This document shows positions 46,580-54,934 of a DNA stretch of 64,000 bases, piece by piece (positions within the stretch are counted from its first letter, which is position 1; the number at the start of each line of letters is the position of its first letter). Both the position numbers and the translations under genes were made by a program. Under the pieces are notes generated by a model. It made no database searches. It was not told the origin of the DNA and saw nothing but the letters and a program-made list of their open reading frames with translations. Location: contig CAWADH010000003.1 of the NCBI GenBank assembly GCA_963780795.1, forward strand, positions 124,001 to 188,000, read 5' to 3'. The stretch is from DATJGR01 sp963780795. GTDB lineage: Bacteria; Pseudomonadota; Gammaproteobacteria; Pseudomonadales; Azotimanducaceae.

Positions 46580-46897
46580 ATGTACCACGATCCTCGCCCT
46601 TCACTCGCGCCGCTCGTTCGGACCGGCGCGGCGATTCTGTGCCTGTTCGTCGGCGTCATCGGCTTGGTGCTGCCGCTGATCCCCGGCGTTCCGTTGCTGA
46701 TCATCGGGGGACTGTTGCTGCGACGACGGCGCGCCACGACGCGTCCCGCGGCTTCGACGACGCCGATCGTGCGCAGCGGACTGAGCGGGTTCGAACAGCT
46801 CGAACTGCAGTTCTGGCTGCTGGCGCGCCGCGTCACGACTGCGGCTGAATCGATCCGTCTCGCGCGCCGCCGTCGCGCGCGCCAACGAGATCGTTGA
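46580..46897 (+). CDS. PGPGW family small membrane protein
   Basis: 105 residues. One hairpin-like hydrophobic region (TGAAILCLFVGVIGLVLPLIP then GVPLLIIGGLLL) with the LPLIPGVPLLIIG motif of PGPGW/DUF454-like inner-membrane proteins. It is followed by an Arg-rich cytoplasmic tail with an amphipathic helix. Function unknown. A sigma-54-type promoter with an IHF site sits directly upstream, so expression is likely conditional. Convergent with the DUF4136 lipoprotein gene. No strong Shine-Dalgarno is seen. Confidence 0.75.
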   Translation: MYHDPRPSLAPLVRTGAAILCLFVGVIGLVLPLIPGVPLLIIGGLLLRRRRATTRPAASTTPIVRSGLSGFEQLELQFWLLARRVTTAAESIRLARRRRARQRDR

Positions 46898-46903
46898 GGC
46901 TGA

Positions 46904-47452
46904 TCAGCTCGGCGGGAAGTTCGCGAAGATCGCCGTTAGGGCCGAACGGATCGCCGACTGCGGATCCTTCTGATCACTGGCGCTGATCGTCCTGGTGGCC
47001 CAACCGTGCCAGGCCGGCTGGTGCGTTCTTACGTCGAAAATGTCCACCACCAGCCGACCCTCGACGTGCTGGCGCACGGTCACTTCGTGACTGCCGCCGG
47101 GCCAGTGCCACGGTCCGCGATATGCGGCCGGATACGTGTCGATGCGCAGCTTGTCGGTGGCGCCGAGCCCGAACCCGACGACGAAGTCGGCCTTCTCGGA
47201 ATCTTCGATGAACCGGTAGCCCTTCGCGCTCAGGAGATCCTTCGCCGTCTGCTGGATACGGCTCTCCACCGCCGGACTCACCGATGGCGCCGGATCAACC
47301 AGCGGGTGCGCCGAGATCCATCCGAACGTCTTGTACCGGTCGAAATTGACGGTCGGGTTGAAATCGTGGTGCGCGGCGATGGTGCTGCAACCGCTGACGG
47401 TCATCATCGCTGCGGCAACGAACAGCGAAATCGTTGGAATCCACGTCTTCAT
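46904..47452 (-). CDS. DUF4136 lipoprotein
   Basis: 182 residues from the ATG at 47452 (MKTWIPTISLFVAAA); an upstream extension lacks a signal. Lipobox VSGCS places the lipidated cysteine at about residue 22, so it is envelope anchored. DUF4136 core: HHDFNPTVNFDRYKTFGW near the mature N-terminus, ADFVVGFGLG in the middle, and VVDIFDVRTHQPAWHGWATR towards the end. Outer-membrane location is likely (residue after Cys is Ser, not Asp). Function unknown. Confidence 0.88.
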   Translation of the reverse strand: MKTWIPTISLFVAAAMMTVSGCSTIAAHHDFNPTVNFDRYKTFGWISAHPLVDPAPSVSPAVESRIQQTAKDLLSAKGYRFIEDSEKADFVVGFGLGATDKLRIDTYPAAYRGPWHWPGGSHEVTVRQHVEGRLVVDIFDVRTHQPAWHGWATRTISASDQKDPQSAIRSALTAIFANFPPS

Positions 47453-47515
47453 TGTTCTCGCACGATCGAACGGACCCGGCATTGTCGCATCAAAGCGCAA
47501 ACTGCAGATACCGCG

Positions 47516-49591
47516 TCACGCGCCGAGCGCTCGGGCCACCGTGGTCGCGATCCGGAACGCGTTCGCCATGATGGTGAGCACCGGATTGAAACCGCCGTTG
47601 GTGACGTGCAGTGACCCATCCGCCAGGTACAGCGCGCGTTGATGGTGCACGCGTCCGTCGCGATCTGCGACCGAGTGTCGCGGGTCGTCGCCCATTCGGC
47701 AGGTACCCGCCTGATGCTGGCCGGCCGACAGCACGTTGCCGTATTCGCTGCCCCACGAACGGACGTTCTCAGCGCCCGCCGCGCGCAACCACTGCTCCGC
47801 TTTCGTCTGCAGCATTGCGGCCGAACGCGCGCTCTCCGTATGCACGTGGCCCGATAAGCGCGCGACCGGAATTCCGAAACAATCGCGCACCGAAGGATCG
47901 AGCGTCACCCGCGCGTCGGGATTGGGCGTTTCCTGTATCGGTCCCATCACGACGAGCGTCTTGCGGTATGCCTCGGCGAACGCGCGCTTCGCTTCGACTC
48001 CCCAACGAGGCCCCGATGGCGCGAACGAACTCCAGAAGTGGATCGGCAACGGAACGAATTCGTTGCCCAGTATCCCGCCGCCGACGATACCGGGATTACC
48101 GTGATTGAACTCGCACGTCGCGATGCTTACACCCGGGCCTTCGCAGTCCTGCACGGTCTCCCGATACAGCCCTACCGCGCCCGAATACAGATGACCCTGG
48201 AGGTATCGTCCGACCAGATCGTGTGCGTTACCCACTCCATTCGCGTGCGCCCTGGATCTGCTGTTCAGCATCAACCTCGCGCTTTCGATGGCTCCGGCGG
48301 CGACAACGATCGCGCGCGCGTGGACGATGCGCTCCACCACGTTGTCCGGCTCGTCCACGTACATCCGCACCGCCCGCGCTTGCCCCTCGGAATCGCAGAC
48401 GATCGACTCAGCCTGAGTACGGGTGAGCAGCGTGCAGCGTCCGGTAGCCAGCGCGCGCGGGATGACCGTGTTGTACGTGCCGTTCCTGCTGTCGCTCGGA
48501 CAAGAAAACCCCACACATGTGCCGCAGCGAACGCATGCCGGGCGGCCGGCGTAAGTTCGCGTATTGATCGCGAGCGGAATCGCCGCGGTGCGCCAACCGA
48601 GCGCGTTCGCGGCGCTACGCAGCACGCGTCCGTCCGCATTCAGCGGCAGGGGTTGCATCGGGTACGCGCCGCGCGCGCCTTGATGCGCATGGCCCAGTTC
48701 GCCGGCCACGCCGATCTCGCGTTCTGCGAGCGCGTACCACGGCGCCAGCGTGTCGTAGTCGATGGGCCAGTCGGCCAGACCCGAGCCTTCCGGCACGCCA
48801 TAGATCGACGCCATCCGGAAATCCTCCGGCGCGAACCGCCACGCCTGCGCGCCGTACACGCGCGTTCCGCCGCCCACCGTCATCGCATTGTTCGAGTAGC
48901 CCGCTTCGTGCGGCCGCACCTCTCGCGCGCCGTTGGGGCCGACGATGACGCGCGGGTGCCCGTCCAGCGGTCCGGTGTTGTGACCGTACGCGGGAAATCG
49001 ATGGTTGCGCAGATGATCTGTGCCCACTTGCGAGTGGCGCAGCGCCTCACCGCGGTCGATCAGCAATACGTCGAGACCCGCCTCCGCCAGGACGCCCGCG
49101 GCGATGCCGCCACCCGCACCGGCGCCTACCACGATGGCGTCATATTCGGAACGAACTTCGTCGACACGCGCGGTGCGCAGCGGCGCGGAATCGACCCTCG
49201 CAAACGTCCGCTTCGGCGCCGGATCGAAACCGACCATCGGCCACGACACAGCGCCAGCGGCCGGATCCGCGTAGTGGCTCTGCGACACGAGCGCGATCAT
49301 CATGCGAATCCAGCGGCCGCTGCGCTCCGGCCACGGCAACGGCGGATCGTCGGCTTCGAGGCGCGCCACGAGATCGCGCCTCTGCTCGGCGGACAACCCC
49401 TCGAAATCGAGCGCGATGAGCACATCGACTCCCGTGCGCAGCCGCTCGATCAGATCAACGCCGAAGTCGGCCGAATTGCGTTCGATGAACGACCGCAGAC
49501 CCGCTTCCGATGCCGATGGATATGCGTCGCGCGGAATCAGCGTGTCGCCGAGCTCAAGGAACACGCGCCATTGACGGTCCGTTAGGCTCAT
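47516..49591 (-). CDS. GMC-family oxidoreductase with N-terminal gluconate-dehydrogenase-subunit-3-like domain
   Basis: 691 residues. Residues 1-~130 (LTDRQWRVFLELGDTLIPRD...EAGLRSFIER) resemble gluconate 2-dehydrogenase subunit 3, normally a separate small partner. GAGAGGGIAAG at 156-166 is the FAD site of a GMC alcohol/sugar oxidoreductase. The C-terminal block AGTCRMGDD, preceded by a histidine, and GGFNPVLTIMANAFR contain the GMC catalytic region. It also has a CVRCGTCVGFSC cysteine cluster in the middle. No TAT or Sec signal is visible, so it is probably cytoplasmic or exported with a partner. It lies three bases after a PAP2 phosphatase gene. Substrate unknown. Confidence 0.85.
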   Translation of the reverse strand: MSLTDRQWRVFLELGDTLIPRDAYPSASEAGLRSFIERNSADFGVDLIERLRTGVDVLIALDFEGLSAEQRRDLVARLEADDPPLPWPERSGRWIRMMIALVSQSHYADPAAGAVSWPMVGFDPAPKRTFARVDSAPLRTARVDEVRSEYDAIVVGAGAGGGIAAGVLAEAGLDVLLIDRGEALRHSQVGTDHLRNHRFPAYGHNTGPLDGHPRVIVGPNGAREVRPHEAGYSNNAMTVGGGTRVYGAQAWRFAPEDFRMASIYGVPEGSGLADWPIDYDTLAPWYALAEREIGVAGELGHAHQGARGAYPMQPLPLNADGRVLRSAANALGWRTAAIPLAINTRTYAGRPACVRCGTCVGFSCPSDSRNGTYNTVIPRALATGRCTLLTRTQAESIVCDSEGQARAVRMYVDEPDNVVERIVHARAIVVAAGAIESARLMLNSRSRAHANGVGNAHDLVGRYLQGHLYSGAVGLYRETVQDCEGPGVSIATCEFNHGNPGIVGGGILGNEFVPLPIHFWSSFAPSGPRWGVEAKRAFAEAYRKTLVVMGPIQETPNPDARVTLDPSVRDCFGIPVARLSGHVHTESARSAAMLQTKAEQWLRAAGAENVRSWGSEYGNVLSAGQHQAGTCRMGDDPRHSVADRDGRVHHQRALYLADGSLHVTNGGFNPVLTIMANAFRIATTVARALGA

Positions 49592-49594
49592 CGC

Positions 49595-50293
49595 TCAACT
49601 TCGCGAGCCGTCTGCACGCGTTAGCACCGGTGTAGCGGCGACGGCGACGAACCAGCAGATCGCAAGCGCCCAGAGGTCGTGCGAGAGGTAGTGCGCGCCG
49701 CGCAACAGCTGCGCAACACCGAACGCGACACCGAGAACGAGCGCGGCGACCAATACCAGCCACCGCCAGCGGGGCGCAAATCGCCGGCAATAGAAATACG
49801 ACGCCAGAAGCGCATATCCCGAGCCCGCGTGCCCCGACGGAAAACACCGGCCGGACCGGCCGTGCAGCAGCACTTCGCGCCACGTCGGCAGATAGGGAAC
49901 CTCGCCGCCGTAGCGATCCACCGACCACGGGCAGTTCACGTGCGTCACGTCCTTCAGCATCGCAACGAGCAGCGTCGAACCGGCAACCGCGATCACCATG
50001 TATACGAGCCCCCAGCGATATGCAGCAAGGCGCTCGAGGAAGAACGACAGCACACAGGCGAGCACGAGGACGCCGTATACGACGCCGATGGCGTGCTTTG
50101 CGTCGTTGTGCAACAGGTCTCTGACGATCGGATCGCGCCGCAACGACCACGCGCCGCCTTCCCACCGATAGATGGCATCTGCGAGCCATACGTCGACACG
50201 CGTAGACTCGAGCGCGATCGCGAGTAGAACGAAGGCCGCGAGCGGTACCCAGACGTGTGCCGTCATCGAACCGATAGGCGACGGCGCTGTCAT
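49595..50293 (-). CDS. PAP2 family membrane phosphatase
   Basis: 232 residues with about six membrane segments. ATG at 50293 in an ATGA overlap with the upstream sulfatase. PAP2 signatures: KDVTHVNCP (motif 1, with Cys-Pro in place of the usual Arg-Pro), FPSGHAGSG (motif 2), RGAHYLSHDLW (motif 3). The HVNCPWSV-type first motif is what I recall from phosphatases acting with LtaS/EptA-like transferases. Probably dephosphorylates a lipid or isoprenoid phosphate at the membrane's outer face. Middle gene of a sulfatase-PAP2-GMC operon. Confidence 0.87.
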   Translation of the reverse strand: MTAPSPIGSMTAHVWVPLAAFVLLAIALESTRVDVWLADAIYRWEGGAWSLRRDPIVRDLLHNDAKHAIGVVYGVLVLACVLSFFLERLAAYRWGLVYMVIAVAGSTLLVAMLKDVTHVNCPWSVDRYGGEVPYLPTWREVLLHGRSGRCFPSGHAGSGYALLASYFYCRRFAPRWRWLVLVAALVLGVAFGVAQLLRGAHYLSHDLWALAICWFVAVAATPVLTRADGSRS

Positions 50294-52212
50294 TGCATCT
50301 TCACGACGCGCGACCATTCGTTGAGCCCGTCCTTGTACGTTTCCGCTGCGGTCTGATAGTACGCGCGCACCCGTTCCACACCGGCGTCGTCGTTCGAAAC
50401 GGCGATCTTCTCCGAGCCGGCATCCGAGTAGCGGTAGCGTTCGATGCGCTTCCTGGGCTGCAGAATGGTGAGGTCGCTGCCGTCGAAGTAGCCGAGATAC
50501 TCGTAGTTGCCGATCAGCGCTCTGTTCGGATGCCCCTTCGCCAGCATGTCGGTGCCGAACGCCATCGACAGGTAGTCGACGTTCAGCAGCGCGAGCAATG
50601 TCGGCGCGATGTCGATCTGGCTCACCAACGCGTCTTCCTCGCGCGGCTGGATGTGCCGCGGCGAGTAGATCCACATCGGGATGTGGTACTTATCGAGCGG
50701 CAGATCTTCTTTCCCCGCACTGCCCGCGCAATGGTCGGCGACGATCACGAACAGCGTGTCGTCGAACCACGGTTTGTTCCGCGCCTGGCGCAGCAGCTCG
50801 CCGATCGCGTAGTCCGTATACATGACCGCGCCGTCGCGGCCGCTGCCCGACGCGATGGCGACGCGACCGTCCGGATACGTGTACGGTCGATGGTTCGATG
50901 TCGTCATCAGGTGGAAGAAAAACGGTTTCCCCGCAGCGGCCGCGCGATCGCCGGCTGCCAGCGTCTGCCGGTACAGGTCTTCGTCCGACATGCCCCACGC
51001 ATTGCTGAACTCGATCTGCTCGTCCGGCACGCTCGACTGGTCGATCACGTCATAACCATTGCCGGAAAAGAACGCGGCCATGTTGTCGAAATAGCCGCGG
51101 CCGCCGTAAATGAACTGCGTGTCGTAGCCGCGCTCGCGCAGCACGTTACCGAGCGACCACATGCCGCTCTCGCGGCCGATGCGCTTGACGATCGAGTATC
51201 CGGGCGTCGGCGGAAACGACAGCGTTACCGCTTCCAGTCCGCGCACCGTGCGCGTGCCGGTTGCATACAGTCGCGTGAAGAACAGACTCTCGCCGATCAA
51301 CCGGTCGAGGTTCGGAGTGAGCGCAGAACCCGGCGTGAAACGCGCCAGGTAGTCGGCGCTCAGACTCTCGACCATCACGAGAATCACGTTCAGGCGCCGC
51401 TCCGCGCCGCCGTCACCGTGCACCCGGCGCAGAATCGACAGCGGGTTGGAGTCTACGAAGTCGGCAGGCTGCGCGTCGAGTTCGCCTTTGAGCACCTGTG
51501 CCGCGTGCGCCGCATCGACGGTCTGATAGAACTGCGCATAGTCGAGCTCGTTGTTGCGGAACGCCGCAATGAACTGGTACGCGCCGTCCGATGCGAGTTC
51601 GCGCACGTAGTTGTCCGGTATGCGGTCGCGCAGTTCCTGGCCCACCAGCAGATAGGCCGCGACCGGAAGCAACAGCAGCACGGCGGCTTCGCGCCAGCGC
51701 CGGGCCATCGGCTGCTGCACGCGCAACGCCGCATCGATGCGTGGAAAGAGCAGCCAGTAAATTGCGATGGCGGCCACCAGCAACGCCGACATGATCGCCG
51801 CCACCGGATACGACTCAGTGATGTTGTTGGTGACTTCGCGCCGATAGACGAGGTAGTCCACCGAGATGAAGTTGAAGCGCGCGAAGAACTCGCCCCAGAA
51901 CAGATACTCGGCCGCCGCGATGAACCCGAACGCGTACAACGTGGCGAAAGAGACGCCGTGCACGAAGACTCGCGTCGGTGCGCGCCGCCACAACGCCTCG
52001 GGACACGCGGCGATGAACAGCACCGGCACGATCGACGCGTAAGCAATGAAGCAGGCGTCGTACAACGCCCCGACGCCGATCATCGTCGGAAGGTGTGCGA
52101 TGCCGACATCGGCATCGCCCGGCAAGCGCAGACCCAGCACGAGGCGCGTCAGCATCGCGATTGCGAAGTACGAGAGCGCCATCCATCCGACGATTCGAAA
52201 CCGCGAGCCCAT
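50290..52212 (-). CDS. LtaS/EptA-like membrane sulfatase-family phosphotransferase
   Basis: 640 residues from the ATG at 52212 (MGSRFRIVGWMALSYFAIAM); an in-frame ATG 35 codons upstream adds a Cys/Arg-rich stretch and is less likely. About five N-terminal membrane segments, then a periplasmic alkaline-phosphatase-fold domain. VMVESLSADYLARF holds the first metal ligands, the nucleophile threonine is in TGTRTVRGLEA, and IVADHCAG the second metal site. Such proteins transfer phosphoglycerol or phosphoethanolamine to glycans or lipids. The donor is not deducible. Coupled to PAP2 and GMC genes. Confidence 0.87.
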   Translation of the reverse strand: MGSRFRIVGWMALSYFAIAMLTRLVLGLRLPGDADVGIAHLPTMIGVGALYDACFIAYASIVPVLFIAACPEALWRRAPTRVFVHGVSFATLYAFGFIAAAEYLFWGEFFARFNFISVDYLVYRREVTNNITESYPVAAIMSALLVAAIAIYWLLFPRIDAALRVQQPMARRWREAAVLLLLPVAAYLLVGQELRDRIPDNYVRELASDGAYQFIAAFRNNELDYAQFYQTVDAAHAAQVLKGELDAQPADFVDSNPLSILRRVHGDGGAERRLNVILVMVESLSADYLARFTPGSALTPNLDRLIGESLFFTRLYATGTRTVRGLEAVTLSFPPTPGYSIVKRIGRESGMWSLGNVLRERGYDTQFIYGGRGYFDNMAAFFSGNGYDVIDQSSVPDEQIEFSNAWGMSDEDLYRQTLAAGDRAAAAGKPFFFHLMTTSNHRPYTYPDGRVAIASGSGRDGAVMYTDYAIGELLRQARNKPWFDDTLFVIVADHCAGSAGKEDLPLDKYHIPMWIYSPRHIQPREEDALVSQIDIAPTLLALLNVDYLSMAFGTDMLAKGHPNRALIGNYEYLGYFDGSDLTILQPRKRIERYRYSDAGSEKIAVSNDDAGVERVRAYYQTAAETYKDGLNEWSRVVKMQ

Positions 52213-52332
52213 CACCACCCCGCACAAACGACGCGCATCAGAACATCTTTCCGGCATGGCCGACAGCGCCAGGCCGACCGCCCGCAACGCGGCCACCAGC
52301 GGTTGCGGCAACGCCACGACATATGGTGGAGC

Positions 52333-52346
52333 GATGTCGAGACATC
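52333..52346. promoter_or_regulatory. Palindrome GATGTC-GA-GACATC upstream of bufA1, candidate activator site
   Basis: Perfect 6-bp inverted repeat with a 2-bp centre, 38 bases upstream of the -24 element. The position and symmetry fit an enhancer-binding-protein half of a sigma-54 promoter. A half-site GATGTC occurs at 46489 upstream of the other sigma-54 promoter, which may be chance. Confidence 0.4.
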
Positions 52347-52384
52347 TCCATTAACCTGTTGTTATATCTGAACTTATCAGAAGT

Positions 52385-52400
52385 TGGCACGACGCCTGCG
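52385..52400 (+). promoter_or_regulatory. Sigma-54-type promoter of the bufA1 operon
   Basis: TGGCAC-N5-CTGCG: perfect -24 and correct spacing, with the invariant GC of the -12 retained but two flanking mismatches. Predicted +1 is 52411. Confidence 0.5.
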
Positions 52401-52411
52401 TTTCTGTCGCT

Positions 52412-52428
52412 GCCTGGCAACCCCAGGC
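52412..52428 (+). other. Leader stem-loop at the predicted 5' end of bufA1 mRNA
   Basis: GCCTGG-CAACC-CCAGGC, a perfect 6-bp stem starting at the predicted +2. It leaves the Shine-Dalgarno GGAGAGA (52446-52452) free. It may stabilise the transcript. Confidence 0.45.
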
Positions 52429-52460
52429 TCAACAACCAACCCAACGGAGAGATATCGAAC

Positions 52461-52733
52461 ATGATCAATCGGAAGAGTGCAGTCATCGCCACCGCGATCA
52501 GCGGCGCGCTCGCAATCGCCGGGATGCTGGCACAGGCGGCGCCCGCGGAAGGCGGTGCCGGCAAGGAAAAGTGCTACGGCGTTGCGCAATCCGGCAAGAA
52601 CGATTGCGCCGCCAACGGTCACGCGTGTGCCGGCCAGTCCAAGAGCGCGTCGAACGCCGCCGAGTGGATCTACGTTCCCACCGGCACGTGCGAACGCCTG
52701 GTCGGCGGCAGCCTGACGCCGAAGAAGGCATGA
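52461..52733 (+). CDS. bufA1: Bufferin-type metallophore precursor, DUF2282 (copy 1)
   Basis: 90 residues. An N-terminal signal peptide (IATAISGALAIAGMLAQA) precedes a ~65-residue mature region with four cysteines at 38, 49, 56 and 77. GKNDCAANGHACAG and WIYVPTGTCERLVGG are the DUF2282 hallmarks. DUF2282 proteins are ribosomally made precursors (bufferins, earlier called Gig proteins) whose cysteines are oxidised to copper-chelating heterocycles by a DUF692 oxidase plus a DUF2063 partner. They are exported to the periplasm to buffer excess copper or gold. The ATGA overlap couples it to bufB. A strong Shine-Dalgarno lies eight bases upstream. Confidence 0.9.
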   Translation: MINRKSAVIATAISGALAIAGMLAQAAPAEGGAGKEKCYGVAQSGKNDCAANGHACAGQSKSASNAAEWIYVPTGTCERLVGGSLTPKKA

Positions 52734-53606
52734 CACCCGTCGTTCACACGGCGACCGCGCCCGCACCGATTCCGGCCACCGCCGGAATCGGCTTGCGGAG
52801 CGCTCATCATCGCCACGTATTGACCACTCGACCCAATACGTCGTGGTTCGAAGTGCACACCGAAAATTTCTTCGCGTCGGGCGGACCGCAGCCCCAGTTC
52901 CTCGAACGGGTGCGTCTCGATTATCCGTTGAGCCTGCACGGTGTGGGACTCTCGCTCGGCTCGACCGACGCGCTCGACTGCCGGCACCTGGCGAACCTGA
53001 AGCGCGTCGTCGATCGCTTCCAGCCTCGGTTCGTGTCGGAACATCTGTCGTGGTCGTCGATCGGCGGTCAGTTCATCAACGATCTGCTGCCGCTGCCATA
53101 CACGGAAGAGGCGCTGATCCATTTCAGCGATCGCGTCGGTTTCGTACAGGATTTCCTGGGGCGAACGATCCTGATCGAGAACCCGTCGAGCTACCTCGCA
53201 TTCGAGCATTCGACGATGCCGGAATGGGAATTCATCGCCGCGCTGAGCAAGCGCTCCGGCTGCGACATTCTGCTCGACGTCAACAACATCTACGTCAGCG
53301 CCAGCAATCATCGGCTACAGCGCAGCCGACTATCTCGCCGGCGTACCGGCCGAGCGCGTGCGCGAGTTCCATCTCGCCGGCCACAGCACGCGCGTCACGC
53401 GTGACGGTACGGCAATGCTCATCGACACGCATGACGGGCGTGTCTCAACGGACGTCTGGGCGTTGTTCGAAGCGGCGGTGGAACGATTCGGCGCGCGCCC
53501 GACGCTGATCGAATGGGACGCCAACCTGCCGTCGTTCGAGGTGCTGGAAGACGAGGCGCGCATCGCCGACCGATACCTGAGATCCGACCATGCAATCGCT
53601 GCGTAA
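52730..53606 (+). pseudogene. bufB: DUF692 multinuclear non-heme iron oxidase (BufB-like), frameshifted
   Basis: Modifies bufferin cysteines. The reading frame starts in the ATGA overlap with bufA1 and encodes 194 correct residues: WFEVHTENFF, SEHLSWSS, LLDVNNIYVSASNH. At that point the frame shifts by one base: an extra C at 53312 inserts between AATCAT and GGCTAC. The remaining ~97 residues (GYSAADYLAG, EFHLAGH, DTHDGRVSTDVW, TLIEWD) continue perfectly in the next frame to TAA at 53606. The lost C-terminal segment contains iron-ligand histidines and acids of the family. No further stops or indels follow, so the lesion is recent or a sequence error. No slippery site is evident. Confidence 0.8.
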
Positions 53607-54358
53607 AACGCAAGCGCGTTTCCTGCAGACGCTGCTCGACGAGCCTGCGGCTGCCGCGTTGCCGCCCGATGGCGTCGACGTCTACCGCAACAACTTCTTC
53701 GAGGGGCATCGCAAGGCGCTGGCGTCGACGTACCCGGTGGTTGCCCAGCTCGTCGGCGAAGCCTGCTTCAGAACGCTCGCGCACGACTATGCACGCGGAT
53801 TTCCGTCGCGCGCCGGTGACCTCGCACAGTTCGGCGGCGAGTTCCCGTTCTTCCTGCGCGCCGTTGTACGGCAACTCCGAACATGGGTATCTGATCGATA
53901 TCGCGCGGTTCGAGTGGGCGTACGTCGACGCGTTGAACGCGGCGGACGCAACAACGCTCGAACTGCACCAGCTCGCATCGGCGCTCGATGCCGGCAATCT
54001 GACGTTTACCTTTCAACCGTCGACACGCCTGCTTCGCTCGCCGTTTCCGGTGCTGGCGATCTGGCAAGCGCACCAGGGCGACGATGATCGCGCGGTCGAT
54101 CTATCGGCGGGAGAAGACCGCCTGCTGATCCATCGCCCACAGATGCAGGTCGAGATCCTGCAGCTCGAAGTCGCTCAATACGCATTCGTCCAGGAGCTCT
54201 ACCACGGCGAACCATTGGCGCGCGCGCTCGACCATGCAATGTCGATCGACGCGGGCTTCGATCTCACCGCATGTCTGGCGTTGCTGATCACGCAAGGCGC
54301 GATCACGCACTGCACGGCCACGCAATTCCCCCTCGATACGGATGGAGAACCTTCATGA
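53590..54358 (+). pseudogene. bufC: DUF2063 partner protein (BufC-like), frameshifted
   Basis: Partner of the DUF692 oxidase in precursor modification. The ATG at 53590 overlaps the end of bufB by 17 bases. The first ~88 residues (MQSLRKTQARFLQTLL to QFGGEFPFFLR) read correctly. The downstream block (YLIDIARFEWAYVDALNAAD) and the rest to TGA at 54358 read in the following frame. A single extra base between about 53852 and 53885 explains it; removing one G near 53860 gives FFLRPLYGNSEHGYL. The remaining sequence is clean. Stop overlaps the DoxX start (ATGA). See the bufB entry: two lesions in adjacent genes are either decay or error. Confidence 0.78.
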
Positions 54359-54852
54359 ATTTCACCGACCGCTACATCTCGCTCGCACGCATCTCCGCGC
54401 GCGCTCTCAACGCGTTGCAGACGCCCGTCGCGCTGGCGGTGCGCGCTTGGGTGAGCTGGCAGTTCCTCCTGTCGGGCTACCTGAAAGTGAGTGCGTGGGA
54501 GAACACGCTGTTCCTGTTCGAGAACGAATATCGGGTGCCGTTGCTCCCGAGCCACCTCGCAGCGGTCGTCGGGACGACCGGCGAACTGGCGTTCCCCGCG
54601 CTGCTGATCCTCGGCATCGCGGGTCGCCTCTCGGCAATCGGTCTGTTCGCGGTGAACGCCATGGCGGTCGTTTCATACGCGCACGTGCTGCTGAGCGAAG
54701 GCTTCGAAGCGGCGCTGGCACAACACGTCTTGTGGGGCTTCATGCTGATCGTCCTTGCCGTTTACGGACCGGGCAAGGCGTCGTTCGACTACCTCATGTC
54801 GCGTCAGCGTGGCATCGAGGTCGAGCCGGCCTCTCGGGCGATGCCGGTCTGA
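54355..54852 (+). CDS. DoxX family membrane protein of the bufferin operon
   Basis: 165 residues with four membrane segments (VRAWVSWQFLLSGYLKV, VVGTTGELAFPALLILGI, AIGLFAVNAMAVVSYAHV, LWGFMLIVLAVYGPG). DoxX-like small quinol-oxidase-associated proteins regularly close bufferin/gig operons. It may supply electrons or anchor the modification enzymes at the membrane; this is inferred from context. ATG overlaps the bufC stop by four bases. Intact, unlike the two genes before it. An 82-base gap leads to the histidine kinase gene. Confidence 0.87.
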   Translation: MNFTDRYISLARISARALNALQTPVALAVRAWVSWQFLLSGYLKVSAWENTLFLFENEYRVPLLPSHLAAVVGTTGELAFPALLILGIAGRLSAIGLFAVNAMAVVSYAHVLLSEGFEAALAQHVLWGFMLIVLAVYGPGKASFDYLMSRQRGIEVEPASRAMPV

Positions 54853-54934
54853 ACATGCAACCTCCCTCCATGGCTGCTGGACAGTCTTTCGCGCCCTGCC
54901 GCACCATTGATCGCCTGTTTGTAGCGACCACGCC

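Noticed and set aside
52213..52317. N-terminal extension of the LtaS-like protein
   Set aside because: Adds a Cys/Arg-rich leader ahead of a good start with a membrane segment; less plausible.
50293..52371. 692-codon open frame antisense to the LtaS-like gene
   Set aside because: Shadow of a well-supported gene; no recognisable domain, and it would overlap the sigma-54 promoter region.
52368..52380. CTG-N6-TCAG motif shared with 61282-61294 as an activator site
   Set aside because: Distances to the -24 element differ (4 versus 31 bases) and the match is short; likely chance.
53300..53320. Programmed frameshift in bufB
   Set aside because: No slippery heptamer, stop codon in the A-site or stimulatory structure is apparent; error or decay fits better.
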